Below, piece after piece: positions 7,314 through 15,494 of a DNA stretch of 47,168 nucleotides. Each line of letters opens with the position of its first letter. The first letter of the stretch is position 1. Both the position numbers and the translations under genes were made by a program. The DNA comes from Bifidobacterium breve (GTDB lineage: Bacteria > Actinomycetota > Thermoleophilia > Solirubrobacterales > Solirubrobacteraceae), in the NCBI GenBank assembly GCA_945878865.1, contig CAMCUD010000031.1, positions 1 to 47,168 on the forward strand. Direction: 5' to 3'. The notes beneath the pieces were generated by a model, which searched no databases, was not told where the DNA came from, and saw only the letters and a list, made by a program, of their open reading frames with translations.

Positions 7314-8537
7314 TCAGCCGCGGCGCCGCTCGGCCCGCACCCCGAGGTCCCGCGCCCGCAGCGCGAGCTCGAACTCGAACCGCGCCTCGGGGTCGTCGAG
7401 GTCATCGCCGAGGAGATCGCGCAGCTGGTTCATGCGGTACCGCACCGTCTGCGGATGGACGTGCAGCTCCTCGGCGACCGTGGGCCGGTGGCCCTGCGCG
7501 CGCAGCCACGCCAGCAGCGTCTCCTGGAGCCGCGCGCGGGTGGTGGGGCGCAGCTCGGCGAACGGGGCGAGGCGCGCGCGGGCCAGCTCGTCGAGCTCGA
7601 GTTCCGCGGCGGCGAGCGTGACGGCGACGCGATGGTCGTCGGCGCTCCACGGCGCCGCGCCCAGGACCCCGCGCCCGCCGAGGCGCAGGCAGCGCCGGGC
7701 CAGCCGCAGGGAACGGTGCGCGTCCGCGGTCGGGACGGCCGGCCCGATCGCCGCTGCGGCAGCGTCGGCGTCTTCGAGCGCGCGGCGAAGCTCGGCCGCC
7801 CGGCCCGGGCCGTCGGGGTCGGGCCAGACGATCACCACCTCGTTGGCCGTGCCGTACCCGGCGACGAGCGTGTCGGGGCCGAGCGCGCGGGCGGCGCGGC
7901 GCGCGGCCGCGTCGTCGATGAGCACTGTGACCGCCACGCGGTCGGGCACGCGCCAGCCCGCCTGCTCGGCGGCCTCCTGGAGCCCGCCGGGGTCCTGCGG
8001 CTCGGCGAGCAGCGCGTGGGCGGCGGCCCGGCGGCGGCGGGCCCGTTCGCCGGCCTGCTCGGCCTGCGCGCCCGCGTAGCCCTCCACCGTCAGCGCGGCG
8101 AGGTCCTCGATGTAGAGGAACAGCGCCTCGGCGAGCCGCTGGACCTCGTCGGGGGCGACGCCCGCGGCACTCGCCACCCGGCCGAGTCGCCGCCACGACA
8201 GGCGCGTGCCGACGCGGTAGGCCGACTGCAGCGCCTCGAGCGGTCGTCCCGCCCGCTGCTCGGCGGCCCCGAGCCTGCGGACGATCTCGTGCATGGCGGT
8301 GACGTCGGCGTCCGGGTCCTCCACGAGGTCGACGAAGCGCTGCAGCGACTGGTCGACGCCCATCCGGATGCCGGCGGCGAACTCGCCCTGCAGCGGGCGC
8401 CGGTAGGCCGGCACCGCCTCGACGATCGCGTCGACCACCTCCGCCGACAGGCTCGGCAGCTCGCGGCGCATCGCCGGCGCGAGGCCGGCGGGCAGTTCGG
8501 GCCAGGTCAGGTCGCCAGCGCGACGGGCGGTCTCCAT
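7314..8537 (-). CDS. PucR-family transcriptional regulator
   Basis: 407-residue regulator. The C-terminal HTH of the PucR family is clear: HRPTVAEELHVHPQTVRYRM, followed by NQLRDLLG. The N-terminal half is a helical sensor region of the type found in RsbRD-like/PucR proteins, and the middle holds a GGDEF-related regulatory fold without catalytic residues. The gene is divergent from the first acyl desaturase with 85 bases between starts, so it probably controls the desaturase pair. Its own start lies inside an inverted repeat (TTTGT-N10-ACAAA) that also covers the -10 element, which suggests autoregulation. The ligand is unknown; fatty acids or membrane state would be a guess from the neighbours. 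Confidence 0.85.
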   Translation of the reverse strand: METARRAGDLTWPELPAGLAPAMRRELPSLSAEVVDAIVEAVPAYRRPLQGEFAAGIRMGVDQSLQRFVDLVEDPDADVTAMHEIVRRLGAAEQRAGRPLEALQSAYRVGTRLSWRRLGRVASAAGVAPDEVQRLAEALFLYIEDLAALTVEGYAGAQAEQAGERARRRRAAAHALLAEPQDPGGLQEAAEQAGWRVPDRVAVTVLIDDAAARRAARALGPDTLVAGYGTANEVVIVWPDPDGPGRAAELRRALEDADAAAAAIGPAVPTADAHRSLRLARRCLRLGGRGVLGAAPWSADDHRVAVTLAAAELELDELARARLAPFAELRPTTRARLQETLLAWLRAQGHRPTVAEELHVHPQTVRYRMNQLRDLLGDDLDDPEARFEFELALRARDLGVRAERRRG

Positions 8538-8556
8538 TTGTCACCCAGCGTACAAA
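8537..8556. promoter_or_regulatory. Inverted repeat over the pucR promoter and start
   Basis: TTTGT (8537-8541) and ACAAA (8552-8556) form a 5-10-5 inverted repeat. The leftward -10 element TACGCT (8547-8552 on the minus strand) lies inside it, nine bases before the pucR ATG, so a bound protein would block transcription. Candidate autoregulatory operator; also about 55 bases upstream of the desaturase -10. Confidence 0.4.
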
Positions 8557-8609
8557 TTTCTTCCCTATGTCGTGCAAACACGCGCAAGACTTACACCAGA
8601 TGCGCGAAA

Positions 8610-8615
8610 TACCGT
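8610..8615 (+). promoter_or_regulatory. -10 element of desaturase 1 (leaderless)
   Basis: TACCGT lies seven bases before the ATG at 8623 and no Shine-Dalgarno is present, which supports that start over an upstream in-frame codon. The same TACCGTTC octamer occurs before desaturase 2. Confidence 0.55.
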
Positions 8616-8622
8616 TCCTGCC

Positions 8623-9591
8623 ATGACTCGCTCGGCTCGCTACGTGAACATCGCCGCCGTCGTCGTCCCGTTCCTCTGCGTGATCGGGGCGATCGTCCTG
8701 TTCTGGAACGACGGCGTGACCGCGCTCGACCTCGCCATCCTCGTCGGCACCTACATCCCGACGGGCCTGGGCATCACGGTCGGCTATCACCGCCTGCTGA
8801 CCCACCGCGCGTTCGAGACGTACAAGCCGCTGCGGTACATGTGGGCGATCCTCGGCTCCCTCGCGCTCGAGGGCCCGGTCATCGCGTGGGTCGCCGACCA
8901 CCGCAAGCACCACGCGTTCACCGACCAGGAGGGCGACCCGCATTCCCCGCACGGCCACGGGGAGGGCGTCAAGGGCGTGCTGGCCGGCCTGTTCCACGCG
9001 CACTGCGGCTGGCTGTGGCACGACCACGGCCGCGCCGACTGGAACCGCTACGCCAAGGACCTCATGGACGACCCGGGCATGAAGCGGATCAACAAGCTCT
9101 TCCCGCTGTGGGCCTTCCTCACCTACGCGATCCCGTTCGCGCTGGGCTACCTCTTCGGCGGCACGATGACGGCCGCGCTGACCGCGCTGCTGTGGGGCGG
9201 CTTCGTCCGCGTCTTCCTCGTGCACCACGTCACGTGGTCGATCAACTCGATCTGCCACGTCTTCGGCGCCCGCCGCTTCGCGGTCGACGAGCACGACCTC
9301 TCGACGAACGTCGCGTGGCTGGCCATCCCGTCGATGGGCGAGGCGTGGCACCACAACCACCACGCGTTCCCGCGCTCGGCCCACCACGGGCTGAAGTGGT
9401 ACGAGATCGACCTCTCTGGCCTGCTCATCGACGGCATGGAGAAGGCGCACCTGGCGTGGAACGTCACCCGGATCGCGCCCGAGCGCCAGGAGGCGCGGCT
9501 GGTCGCCAACGGCGCGCAGCCCGTCTCCCGCCCGCGCGTGGCGGACCCGGCGCCGGCGGCCGAGCCCGAGCGCGAGCCCGCGGGCGTCTGA
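8623..9591 (+). CDS. Membrane acyl-CoA/acyl-lipid desaturase 1 (delta-9 type)
   Basis: 322-residue di-iron desaturase that inserts a cis double bond into fatty acyl chains, using electrons from a redox partner not encoded here. All three histidine boxes are intact: H56-R-L-L-T-H61, H93-RK-H96-H97, and H243-H244-N-H246-H247. Four hydrophobic segments lie around residues 10-28, 33-52, 160-180 and 183-200. The layout matches the short bacterial stearoyl-CoA desaturase group. It is a tandem duplicate of the next gene; the two share long blocks such as AWHHNHHAFPRSA. It is divergent from the PucR gene. A hairpin follows, so each copy may be transcribed separately. The C-terminal tail after residue 295 is proline- and glutamate-rich and probably disordered. 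Confidence 0.92.
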   Translation: MTRSARYVNIAAVVVPFLCVIGAIVLFWNDGVTALDLAILVGTYIPTGLGITVGYHRLLTHRAFETYKPLRYMWAILGSLALEGPVIAWVADHRKHHAFTDQEGDPHSPHGHGEGVKGVLAGLFHAHCGWLWHDHGRADWNRYAKDLMDDPGMKRINKLFPLWAFLTYAIPFALGYLFGGTMTAALTALLWGGFVRVFLVHHVTWSINSICHVFGARRFAVDEHDLSTNVAWLAIPSMGEAWHHNHHAFPRSAHHGLKWYEIDLSGLLIDGMEKAHLAWNVTRIAPERQEARLVANGAQPVSRPRVADPAPAAEPEREPAGV

Positions 9592-9601
9592 CGGATCCCG
9601 G

Positions 9602-9624
9602 CGGCGGGCCTGGCGCGCCCGCCG
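9602..9624 (+). terminator. Hairpin after desaturase 1
   Basis: CGGCGGGC at 9602-9609 pairs perfectly with GCCCGCCG at 9617-9624 across a seven-base loop, 10 bases after the stop. No U-tract follows, so it is a weak terminator or an mRNA-stabilising hairpin. Confidence 0.45.
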
Positions 9625-9629
9625 TCAGA

Positions 9630-9655
9630 CAGAAAAGCGTATGAACAGCTTTCTG
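9630..9655. promoter_or_regulatory. Inverted repeat upstream of desaturase 2
   Basis: CAGAAAAGC (9630-9638) and GCTTTCTG (9648-9655) form an inverted repeat with one bulged A and a nine-base centre. It ends 18 bases before the -10 hexamer TACCGT (9674-9679), that is, over the -35 region, where an activator or repressor of the desaturase could bind. Confidence 0.4.
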
Positions 9656-9673
9656 GAAGGGCCCGACACGGTG

Positions 9674-9679
9674 TACCGT
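9674..9679 (+). promoter_or_regulatory. -10 element of desaturase 2 (leaderless)
   Basis: TACCGT followed by eight bases and the ATG at 9688, with no Shine-Dalgarno. Shares TACCGTTC with the promoter of desaturase 1. Confidence 0.55.
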
Positions 9680-9687
9680 TCGCTGTC

Positions 9688-10674
9688 ATGAGCCGTGGAG
9701 AGAAGCTGCTGATGATGGCGGGCGTCATCGTCCCGTTCCTTGCGACGATCCTCGCGATCGTGCTGATGTGGGGCAACGGGGTCGACTGGCTGGACCTCGC
9801 GATCGCGGCCGGCCTGTACGTCGTCGGGCAGCTCGGCATCACGATCGGCTACCACCGGATGCTCACGCACAAGTCCTTCGAGGCGAAGGAGTGGGTGAAG
9901 GTCTTCTGGGCGTCGGCCGGCAGCCTCGCGCTGCAGGGCGCGCCGTCGGAGTGGGTCGCCGACCACCGCCAGCATCACGCGTACACGGACGTCCCCGGCG
10001 ACCCGCACAGCCCGCACCTGCACGGCGACGGCTACTGGGGCTCGCTGCGCGGGCTCTTCCACGCCCACGTCGGCTGGCTCTGGGACACGCGCGAGATGGC
10101 CGACACCGACCGCTTCGCGCGGGACGTGATGGAAGACAAGTGGCTGCGCCGCGTGTCGCGGTACTACGCCTTCTTCTTCCTGGCGAGCTTCGGTATCCCC
10201 TTCGCGCTGGGCTACATCTTCGGCGGGACGCTCGACGCGGCGCTCACGGCGCTGCTCTGGGGCGGCTTCGTCCGGATCTTCCTCGGCCACCACTTCACGT
10301 GGTCGATCAACTCGATCTGCCACGTCTTCGGCTCGCGGCCGTTCGCGGTGGAGGAGACCGACCTGGCGACGAACTTCCCGCTGCTGGCCATCCCGTCGAT
10401 GGGCGAGGCGTGGCACCACAACCACCACGCGTTCCCGCGCTCGGCCTACCACGGGCTGAAGTGGTACCAGGTGGACCCCTCGAAGTACGTGATCAAGGGC
10501 ATGGAGAAGCTCGGGCTGATCTGGAACGTCGTCGTGATCTCCCCGGAGCGTCAGGAGGAGAAGCTCCTGGCCAACGGCGCGGTGCGCCCGCAGCCGCGGC
10601 ACCGCCCGGCGCCCGAGGCCGAGGAGGCCGCGACGTTCGTGCAGCCCGAGTCCTCGCCGGCCGGCCTGGCGTAG
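9688..10674 (+). CDS. Membrane acyl-CoA/acyl-lipid desaturase 2 (delta-9 type)
   Basis: 328-residue paralogue of the preceding gene with the same reaction expected. The histidine boxes sit at the same places: H56/H61, H93/H96/H97, and HHNHH near residue 246. The region around WGGFVR and WSINSICHVFG is almost identical in both proteins, while the N-terminus and the loop after the second box differ, so the copies may prefer different acyl chains or temperatures. It has its own leaderless promoter and an upstream inverted repeat, suggesting separate control. A hairpin terminator follows. The last 40 residues are Pro/Glu-rich and differ from copy 1. No ferredoxin or reductase partner is adjacent. 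Confidence 0.92.
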   Translation: MSRGEKLLMMAGVIVPFLATILAIVLMWGNGVDWLDLAIAAGLYVVGQLGITIGYHRMLTHKSFEAKEWVKVFWASAGSLALQGAPSEWVADHRQHHAYTDVPGDPHSPHLHGDGYWGSLRGLFHAHVGWLWDTREMADTDRFARDVMEDKWLRRVSRYYAFFFLASFGIPFALGYIFGGTLDAALTALLWGGFVRIFLGHHFTWSINSICHVFGSRPFAVEETDLATNFPLLAIPSMGEAWHHNHHAFPRSAYHGLKWYQVDPSKYVIKGMEKLGLIWNVVVISPERQEEKLLANGAVRPQPRHRPAPEAEEAATFVQPESSPAGLA

Positions 10675-10690
10675 ATCCGCGGAAAACCCC

Positions 10691-10712
10691 GATGCGCCCG
10701 CCGGGGCGCGTC
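10691..10712 (+). terminator. Hairpin terminator after desaturase 2
   Basis: A stem of about nine pairs (GATGCGCCC against GGGCGCGTC, one G-U pair) starts 17 bases after the stop and is preceded by GGAAAACCCC. It lacks a U-tract. Confidence 0.5.
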
Positions 10713-10729
10713 GGTCAGGCTGCGTGGTG

Positions 10730-11194
10730 ATGCTCCGCCGCGCCGTCCTCCTCGCCCTCCTGGGGCTCGCCGTGCTCGCGCCGGCGGCGACGGCGGCGCC
10801 GCGCCTGTCGATCGTGAGCTTCACGCCCGCCTGGCCGCGGGTCTTCTTCTGCGAGGGCTCGGCCTGGCAGTGCGACAGCGACAACCCCGTCATCGTCCTC
10901 GACCTCGCGGCGGACGGGCCGACGACCGTGCGCATGCGCCTGGTCCGCTGGACGGCGTCGGGCCAGCTGCTGACCCCGTCGCGGGGCGACCGGACGCAGG
11001 GCGACCTCGTCCTGGCCCCCGGGCGCAGCACGGTCCGGCTCGGCGACTTCACCGGCGGCGGCGCGTGCAACGTCGCCAACGGCGCGCTCTGCCCGCTGAT
11101 GGGCTCCGGCCTCGACCTGCTCGAGCTGCGTCCGGCCGGCGGCGTGCCCCGCTACCGCTGGTTCTTCGTCGGCGGGACGACCATCCCGCGCTGA
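10730..11194 (+). CDS. Small secreted protein of unknown function
   Basis: 154-residue protein with a signal peptide (arginine pair at 3-4, hydrophobic core, likely cleavage near residue 23 after ATAA). A GTG six bases upstream is an equally possible start, and neither has a clear Shine-Dalgarno. The mature part of about 130 residues contains four cysteines, two near the front (FFCEG, WQCDS) and two in the middle (GACNVA, LCPLM), which could form two disulfides. The pattern of short hydrophobic strands suggests a small beta-sandwich. I recognise no family. It sits between the desaturase terminator and icd, with 87 bases before icd, and is probably monocistronic. Confidence 0.65.
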   Translation: MLRRAVLLALLGLAVLAPAATAAPRLSIVSFTPAWPRVFFCEGSAWQCDSDNPVIVLDLAADGPTTVRMRLVRWTASGQLLTPSRGDRTQGDLVLAPGRSTVRLGDFTGGGACNVANGALCPLMGSGLDLLELRPAGGVPRYRWFFVGGTTIPR

Positions 11195-11281
11195 CGCCGG
11201 ACGTGACGGCACCCGACGCCGGTGCTGCACTAGCCTCCGCGGCGGCCTTTTCAGTCCCACACGGCGTCGCGAAGGAACCTC

Positions 11282-12496
11282 ATGGCGAAGATCAAGGTGC
11301 AGAACCCCATCGTCGAGCTCGACGGCGATGAGATGACCCGGATCATCTGGTCCTTCATCAAGGAACAGCTGATCCTTCCGTACCTCGATGTGGACCTGAA
11401 GTACTACGACCTCGGCATCGAGTCGCGCGACGCGACCGAGGACCAGATCACCGTCGACGCGGCGAACGCCATCAAGCAGTACGGGGTCGGCGTCAAGTGC
11501 GCGACGATCACGCCGGATGAGGCGCGCGTCGAGGAGTTCGGCCTGAAGGACATGTACCGCTCGCCGAACGGCACGATCCGCAACATCCTCGGCGGCGTGA
11601 TCTTCCGCGAGCCGATCGTCATCTCCAACGTGCCGCGCCTCGTGCCGGGCTGGACGAAGCCGATCATCATCGGCCGCCACGCCTTCGGCGACCAGTACCG
11701 CGCCACGGACCTCGTCGTCCCCGGTGAGGGCACGCTCACGCTGACGTACACGCCGAGCAACGGCGACGAGCCCGTCGAGCTCCACGTCCACGACTTCCCG
11801 GGTGGCGGCGTCGCGATGGCGATGTACAACCACGACGAGTCGATCCGCGACTTCGCCCGCGCCTCGATGCGCTACGGCCTGGACCGCGGCTACCCGGTCT
11901 ACCTCTCGACGAAGAACACGATCATGAAGCGCTACGACGGGCGCTTCAAGGACCTCTTCGCCGAGGTCTACGAGACCGAGTTCAAGGACCAGTTCGAGGC
12001 CGCCGGCATCACGTACGAGCACCGCCTCATCGACGACATGGTCGCCGCCGCCCTGAAGTGGGAGGGCGGCTACGTCTGGGCGTGCAAGAACTACGACGGC
12101 GACGTGCAGTCCGACACGGTCGCGCAGGGCTTCGGCTCGCTCGGCCTCATGACGTCGGTGCTCATGACGCCGGACGGCAAGACGGTGGAGGCCGAGGCCG
12201 CGCACGGCACGGTCACGCGCCACTACCGCCAGCACCAGCAGGGCAAGCCCACCTCGACGAACCCGATCGCGTCGATCTTCGCGTGGACGCGCGGCCTGCA
12301 GGCCCGCGGCCGGATGGACGGGACCCCCGAGGTCTCCCAGTTCGGCGAGACGCTCGAGAAGGTCTGCGTCGAGACCGTCGAGGCCGGGCAGATGACGAAG
12401 GACCTGGCGCTGCTCATCGGGCCGGACCAGTCCTTCCTCACCACGCAGGAGTTCCTCGCCGCGATCGACGAGAACCTCCAGAAGGCGATGGGCTAG
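11282..12496 (+). CDS. icd: NADP-dependent isocitrate dehydrogenase, eukaryotic-type homodimer
   Basis: 404-residue enzyme converting isocitrate to 2-oxoglutarate with NADP in the TCA cycle. The sequence matches subfamily II (mitochondrial/cytosolic-like) from end to end: [12 protein letters not shown] at the N-terminus, [12 protein letters not shown] around the substrate serine, GRHAFGDQY, and [19 protein letters not shown] in the cofactor region, where the histidine and arginine are those associated with NADP. Length is normal. A Shine-Dalgarno AAGGAA precedes the ATG, so unlike many genes in this window it has a real leader. mdh follows after 36 bases and is probably co-transcribed. E. coli-type Icd and the large monomeric form are excluded by sequence. 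Confidence 0.95.
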   Translation: MAKIKVQNPIVELDGDEMTRIIWSFIKEQLILPYLDVDLKYYDLGIESRDATEDQITVDAANAIKQYGVGVKCATITPDEARVEEFGLKDMYRSPNGTIRNILGGVIFREPIVISNVPRLVPGWTKPIIIGRHAFGDQYRATDLVVPGEGTLTLTYTPSNGDEPVELHVHDFPGGGVAMAMYNHDESIRDFARASMRYGLDRGYPVYLSTKNTIMKRYDGRFKDLFAEVYETEFKDQFEAAGITYEHRLIDDMVAAALKWEGGYVWACKNYDGDVQSDTVAQGFGSLGLMTSVLMTPDGKTVEAEAAHGTVTRHYRQHQQGKPTSTNPIASIFAWTRGLQARGRMDGTPEVSQFGETLEKVCVETVEAGQMTKDLALLIGPDQSFLTTQEFLAAIDENLQKAMG

Positions 12497-13516
<1,020 letters not shown>

Positions 13517-13533
13517 CGGCCTCTTCGCGTGAG

Positions 13534-13571
13534 CGTCCGATCGCCGTCGCCCTGACGACGGTGATCGGACG
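13534..13571. terminator. Strong two-way hairpin terminator between mdh and the AT-hook gene
   Basis: CGTCCGATC-G-CCGTCG pairs with CGACGG-T-GATCGGACG: 15 Watson-Crick pairs and one G-T pair with a six-base loop. It lies between two convergent genes and can serve both strands. Confidence 0.8.
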
Positions 13572-13586
13572 TTCGGCGATTACCGG

Positions 13587-13970
13587 TTAAGCCGCGTCCT
13601 TCGCGTACCACCCACGGTCGCGCTTCTCCACCAGCCCGTCCTGCTCCAGGCCGGGCAGCACGCGGTACAGATAGTTCTGCTTGATGCCCATCTTCTCGGC
13701 GAGATCCGGGATGGTGATGCCCGGCTGGGCGCGCACGAGCTCGAGCGCCTGCGTGCCGCGCGTACCGCTGCCCTTCGGCCGGCCGCGCCGGCCGGAGCCG
13801 CCGCCGGTGCGCCGCCGGCGCGGGGCTGATGGCGCCGCGGCGCCGTTGCTGCCGAGACCGTCGAGCGCTCGGGACGCTGCCTCCAGCCGCTCGTACTCCT
13901 CCACGAGCGGGCGCAGCTCCTCCAGGCGGGCGGCGATCTCCTTCTTCTTCTCCTCCAGGAAATCGGTCAT
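13587..13970 (-). CDS. Coiled-coil, AT-hook and winged-helix DNA-binding protein
   Basis: 127-residue protein in three parts. Residues 3-36 form a charged amphipathic helix likely to be a coiled coil for dimerisation. Residues 50-70 are a basic linker containing RRGRPKGSG, a good AT-hook core (GRP flanked by basic residues) that would bind the minor groove. Residues 73-125 form a winged helix ([20 protein letters not shown], then a [11 protein letters not shown] wing). I chose the ATG at 13970, which opens the coiled coil; the frame extends to 14006. The design resembles small nucleoid-associated or MarR-like regulators of actinobacteria, but I cannot name a family. The SRPBCC and epimerase-like genes lie upstream on the same strand with a 63-base gap. 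Confidence 0.7.
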   Translation of the reverse strand: MTDFLEEKKKEIAARLEELRPLVEEYERLEAASRALDGLGSNGAAAPSAPRRRRTGGGSGRRGRPKGSGTRGTQALELVRAQPGITIPDLAEKMGIKQNYLYRVLPGLEQDGLVEKRDRGWYAKDAA

Positions 13971-13984
13971 GTGAGTTACTGTCA

Positions 13985-14019
13985 CACCGTTTGCGTCACA
14001 CGTCAAATGTGCAACGGTG
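13985..14019. promoter_or_regulatory. Inverted repeat upstream of the AT-hook gene
   Basis: CACCGTTTGC (13985-13994) and GCAACGGTG (14011-14019) form an inverted repeat with one bulged T. Between and beside the arms GTCACAC occurs twice, 14 bases apart. A TTGACG -35-like box lies on the minus strand at 14001-14006. It may be the promoter and operator of the AT-hook gene or a weak terminator for the SRPBCC gene. Confidence 0.35.
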
Positions 14020-14033
14020 GGATCAGTTTCACA

Positions 14034-14483
14034 TCACTGTTCCAGCAGGGCCTTGAGCTTGCGCAGTGAGGCGTTGGCCTCGTGGTCGGGCACGCCGCCC
14101 ACCAGCACCCGGCTGGCGACCGAGCCGAGCGGCCCGAACGGGGTCTTGAACTCGTTGCGGTACTCCACGTGCGTGCCGCCGTCGCCGTTGGGGCGCAGGT
14201 GATCCTCGATGAGCGCGATCGACCGGGCCGGGCCCTTGCCCACCCAGCGGGCGAACTCGTGCTCGCGGACTTCCTCGAGCGTCCACTTCACGTGAAAGGG
14301 CACGCCGTGGATCGCCAGCGTCTGATCCATGCGAAACCCGGTGCGCAGCGGGCCGTCGTCGACGTGCTTCACCGCGCGCACGATCGTCACCCACTCCAGG
14401 GTGCGGCGGGCGTCCATCATGAGATCCCACACCCGCTCCGGGGGTGCGTCGATGTCGATCGTGGCGGTGACGAGGTTCGACAT
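14034..14483 (-). CDS. SRPBCC-family (START/polyketide-cyclase-like) protein
   Basis: 149-residue protein of the SRPBCC helix-grip fold, which binds hydrophobic ligands in a central cavity. Typical signs are the N-terminal strand VTATIDIDAPPERVWDLMMD, a mid-domain HVKWTLEEV strand, and a long C-terminal helix (VPDHEANASLRKLKALLEQ). Length is normal for the family. The ATG at 14483 follows a leaderless-type TAGGGT element ten bases upstream; the open frame runs further back but is a shadow of the next gene. It lies 29 bases after the NAD(P)-binding protein gene and may belong to one unit with it, although it has its own promoter candidate. Substrate unknown; a second SRPBCC gene occurs at 40102-40563. 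Confidence 0.82.
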   Translation of the reverse strand: MSNLVTATIDIDAPPERVWDLMMDARRTLEWVTIVRAVKHVDDGPLRTGFRMDQTLAIHGVPFHVKWTLEEVREHEFARWVGKGPARSIALIEDHLRPNGDGGTHVEYRNEFKTPFGPLGSVASRVLVGGVPDHEANASLRKLKALLEQ

Positions 14484-14493
14484 GGGGCCGACC

Positions 14494-14499
14494 ACCCTA
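14494..14499 (-). promoter_or_regulatory. -10 element of the SRPBCC gene (leaderless)
   Basis: TAGGGT on the minus strand, ten bases before the ATG at 14483; no Shine-Dalgarno. Confidence 0.4.
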
Positions 14500-14512
14500 T
14501 GGCCAACGCGCC

Positions 14513-15427
14513 TCAGCGCGCGGCGAGGCGCTCCTCGGCCTCCCACAGCCGCAGCGCGCGCTCGATCGCCCGGTCGAGGCGGTGGGTGCGCACGCCGAGG
14601 CGCGATGCCGCGTCGTGGTCGGGGCGCGGCAGGAGGTCCTCGCCGAGCCCCTCCATGAGCGGCGCGATGAGCCCGACGTCCTCGCCCGCGATCGCGGCGG
14701 CGACCGGCGCGGCGATCGGCGTGGCCCGCAGCGGCAGGGGGAGTGCAGGGCGGCCGATGAGCATGGCGTCGCGGATGCGCTCGATGAACCCGGCGTACGT
14801 CACAACGTCGGGGCCGGTCGCGTCGAGCGAGACGCCGCCCCCGTCGGCGTGCGGCGTGGTCGCCGCGGCGACGAGCATCGCGACGATGTCCCGCTCGTCG
14901 ATCGGCTGCGTGCGGTGCGACCGCCACGACGGCAGCGGCGTGACGGGCACGCGCTCGAGCAGGCGCACGAGGAAGCGAAACGACCGCGACCGCGCGCCCA
15001 CGACCACCGATGCGCGCAGGGCCACGGCCTCGGGGAATCGCGCCAGCAGGAGCTCCTCGACGGCCAGGCGGCTGGCGAGGTGGCGCGAGGAGTCCGAGGG
15101 CGGGACGAGGCCGCCGAGGTAGACCACCCGCCGCACCTGCGCCCGGCGCGCCGCCTCGGCGAAGATCGTCGCGATCCGCAGCTCGCGCTCCTCGAAGCCG
15201 GCGGGCGCGCCCTCCATCGAGTGGATGAGGAAGTACGCGACGTCGACGCCGTCCAGCGCCTCGTCCAGGCCCTCGCCGGTCAGCGCGTCGCCGGCGATCA
15301 CGGGCAGCTCCGCGCGGACGCGCGACGGATCGCGGGCGAAGCCCCGCAGCTCGTGGCCGGCGGCGCGCAGGGGCGCGACGAGCTCGGCCCCGAGATAGCC
15401 GCTGACACCGGTCACCAGGATCTGCAT
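14513..15427 (-). CDS. NAD(P)-binding epimerase/NmrA-like protein
   Basis: 304-residue atypical short-chain dehydrogenase. The N-terminus ILVTGVSGYLGAELVAPL carries the GxxGxxG dinucleotide loop. The segment VDVAYFLIHSMEG, followed by RRVVYLGGLVPP and ASRLAVEELL, resembles the group that includes complex I subunit NDUFA9-like and YbjT/DUF2867-linked proteins. The usual Tyr-xxx-Lys catalytic pair is not evident, as in many NmrA-like members that sense or bind NAD(P) without classical catalysis. In known relatives this domain is often joined to or paired with an SRPBCC domain, and here an SRPBCC gene follows after 29 bases, which supports a joint role. Start ATG at 15427 has a TAGACT element ten bases upstream. 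Confidence 0.82.
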   Translation of the reverse strand: MQILVTGVSGYLGAELVAPLRAAGHELRGFARDPSRVRAELPVIAGDALTGEGLDEALDGVDVAYFLIHSMEGAPAGFEERELRIATIFAEAARRAQVRRVVYLGGLVPPSDSSRHLASRLAVEELLLARFPEAVALRASVVVGARSRSFRFLVRLLERVPVTPLPSWRSHRTQPIDERDIVAMLVAAATTPHADGGGVSLDATGPDVVTYAGFIERIRDAMLIGRPALPLPLRATPIAAPVAAAIAGEDVGLIAPLMEGLGEDLLPRPDHDAASRLGVRTHRLDRAIERALRLWEAEERLAAR

Positions 15428-15437
15428 GCGGGGTCGC

Positions 15438-15443
15438 AGTCTA
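15438..15443 (-). promoter_or_regulatory. -10 element of the epimerase-like gene (leaderless)
   Basis: TAGACT on the minus strand, ten bases before the ATG at 15427; no Shine-Dalgarno. Confidence 0.4.
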
Positions 15444-15494
15444 GGTTCGCCGTCCGCGGCGGGACGCGTGCCCGGCGCGGTGGCGCTCGGCCGG

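Noticed and set aside
9594-9687. Insertion-sequence ends behind the desaturase duplication
   Set aside because: The hairpins between the copies differ from each other and no transposase or target duplication is seen, so ordinary tandem duplication is enough.
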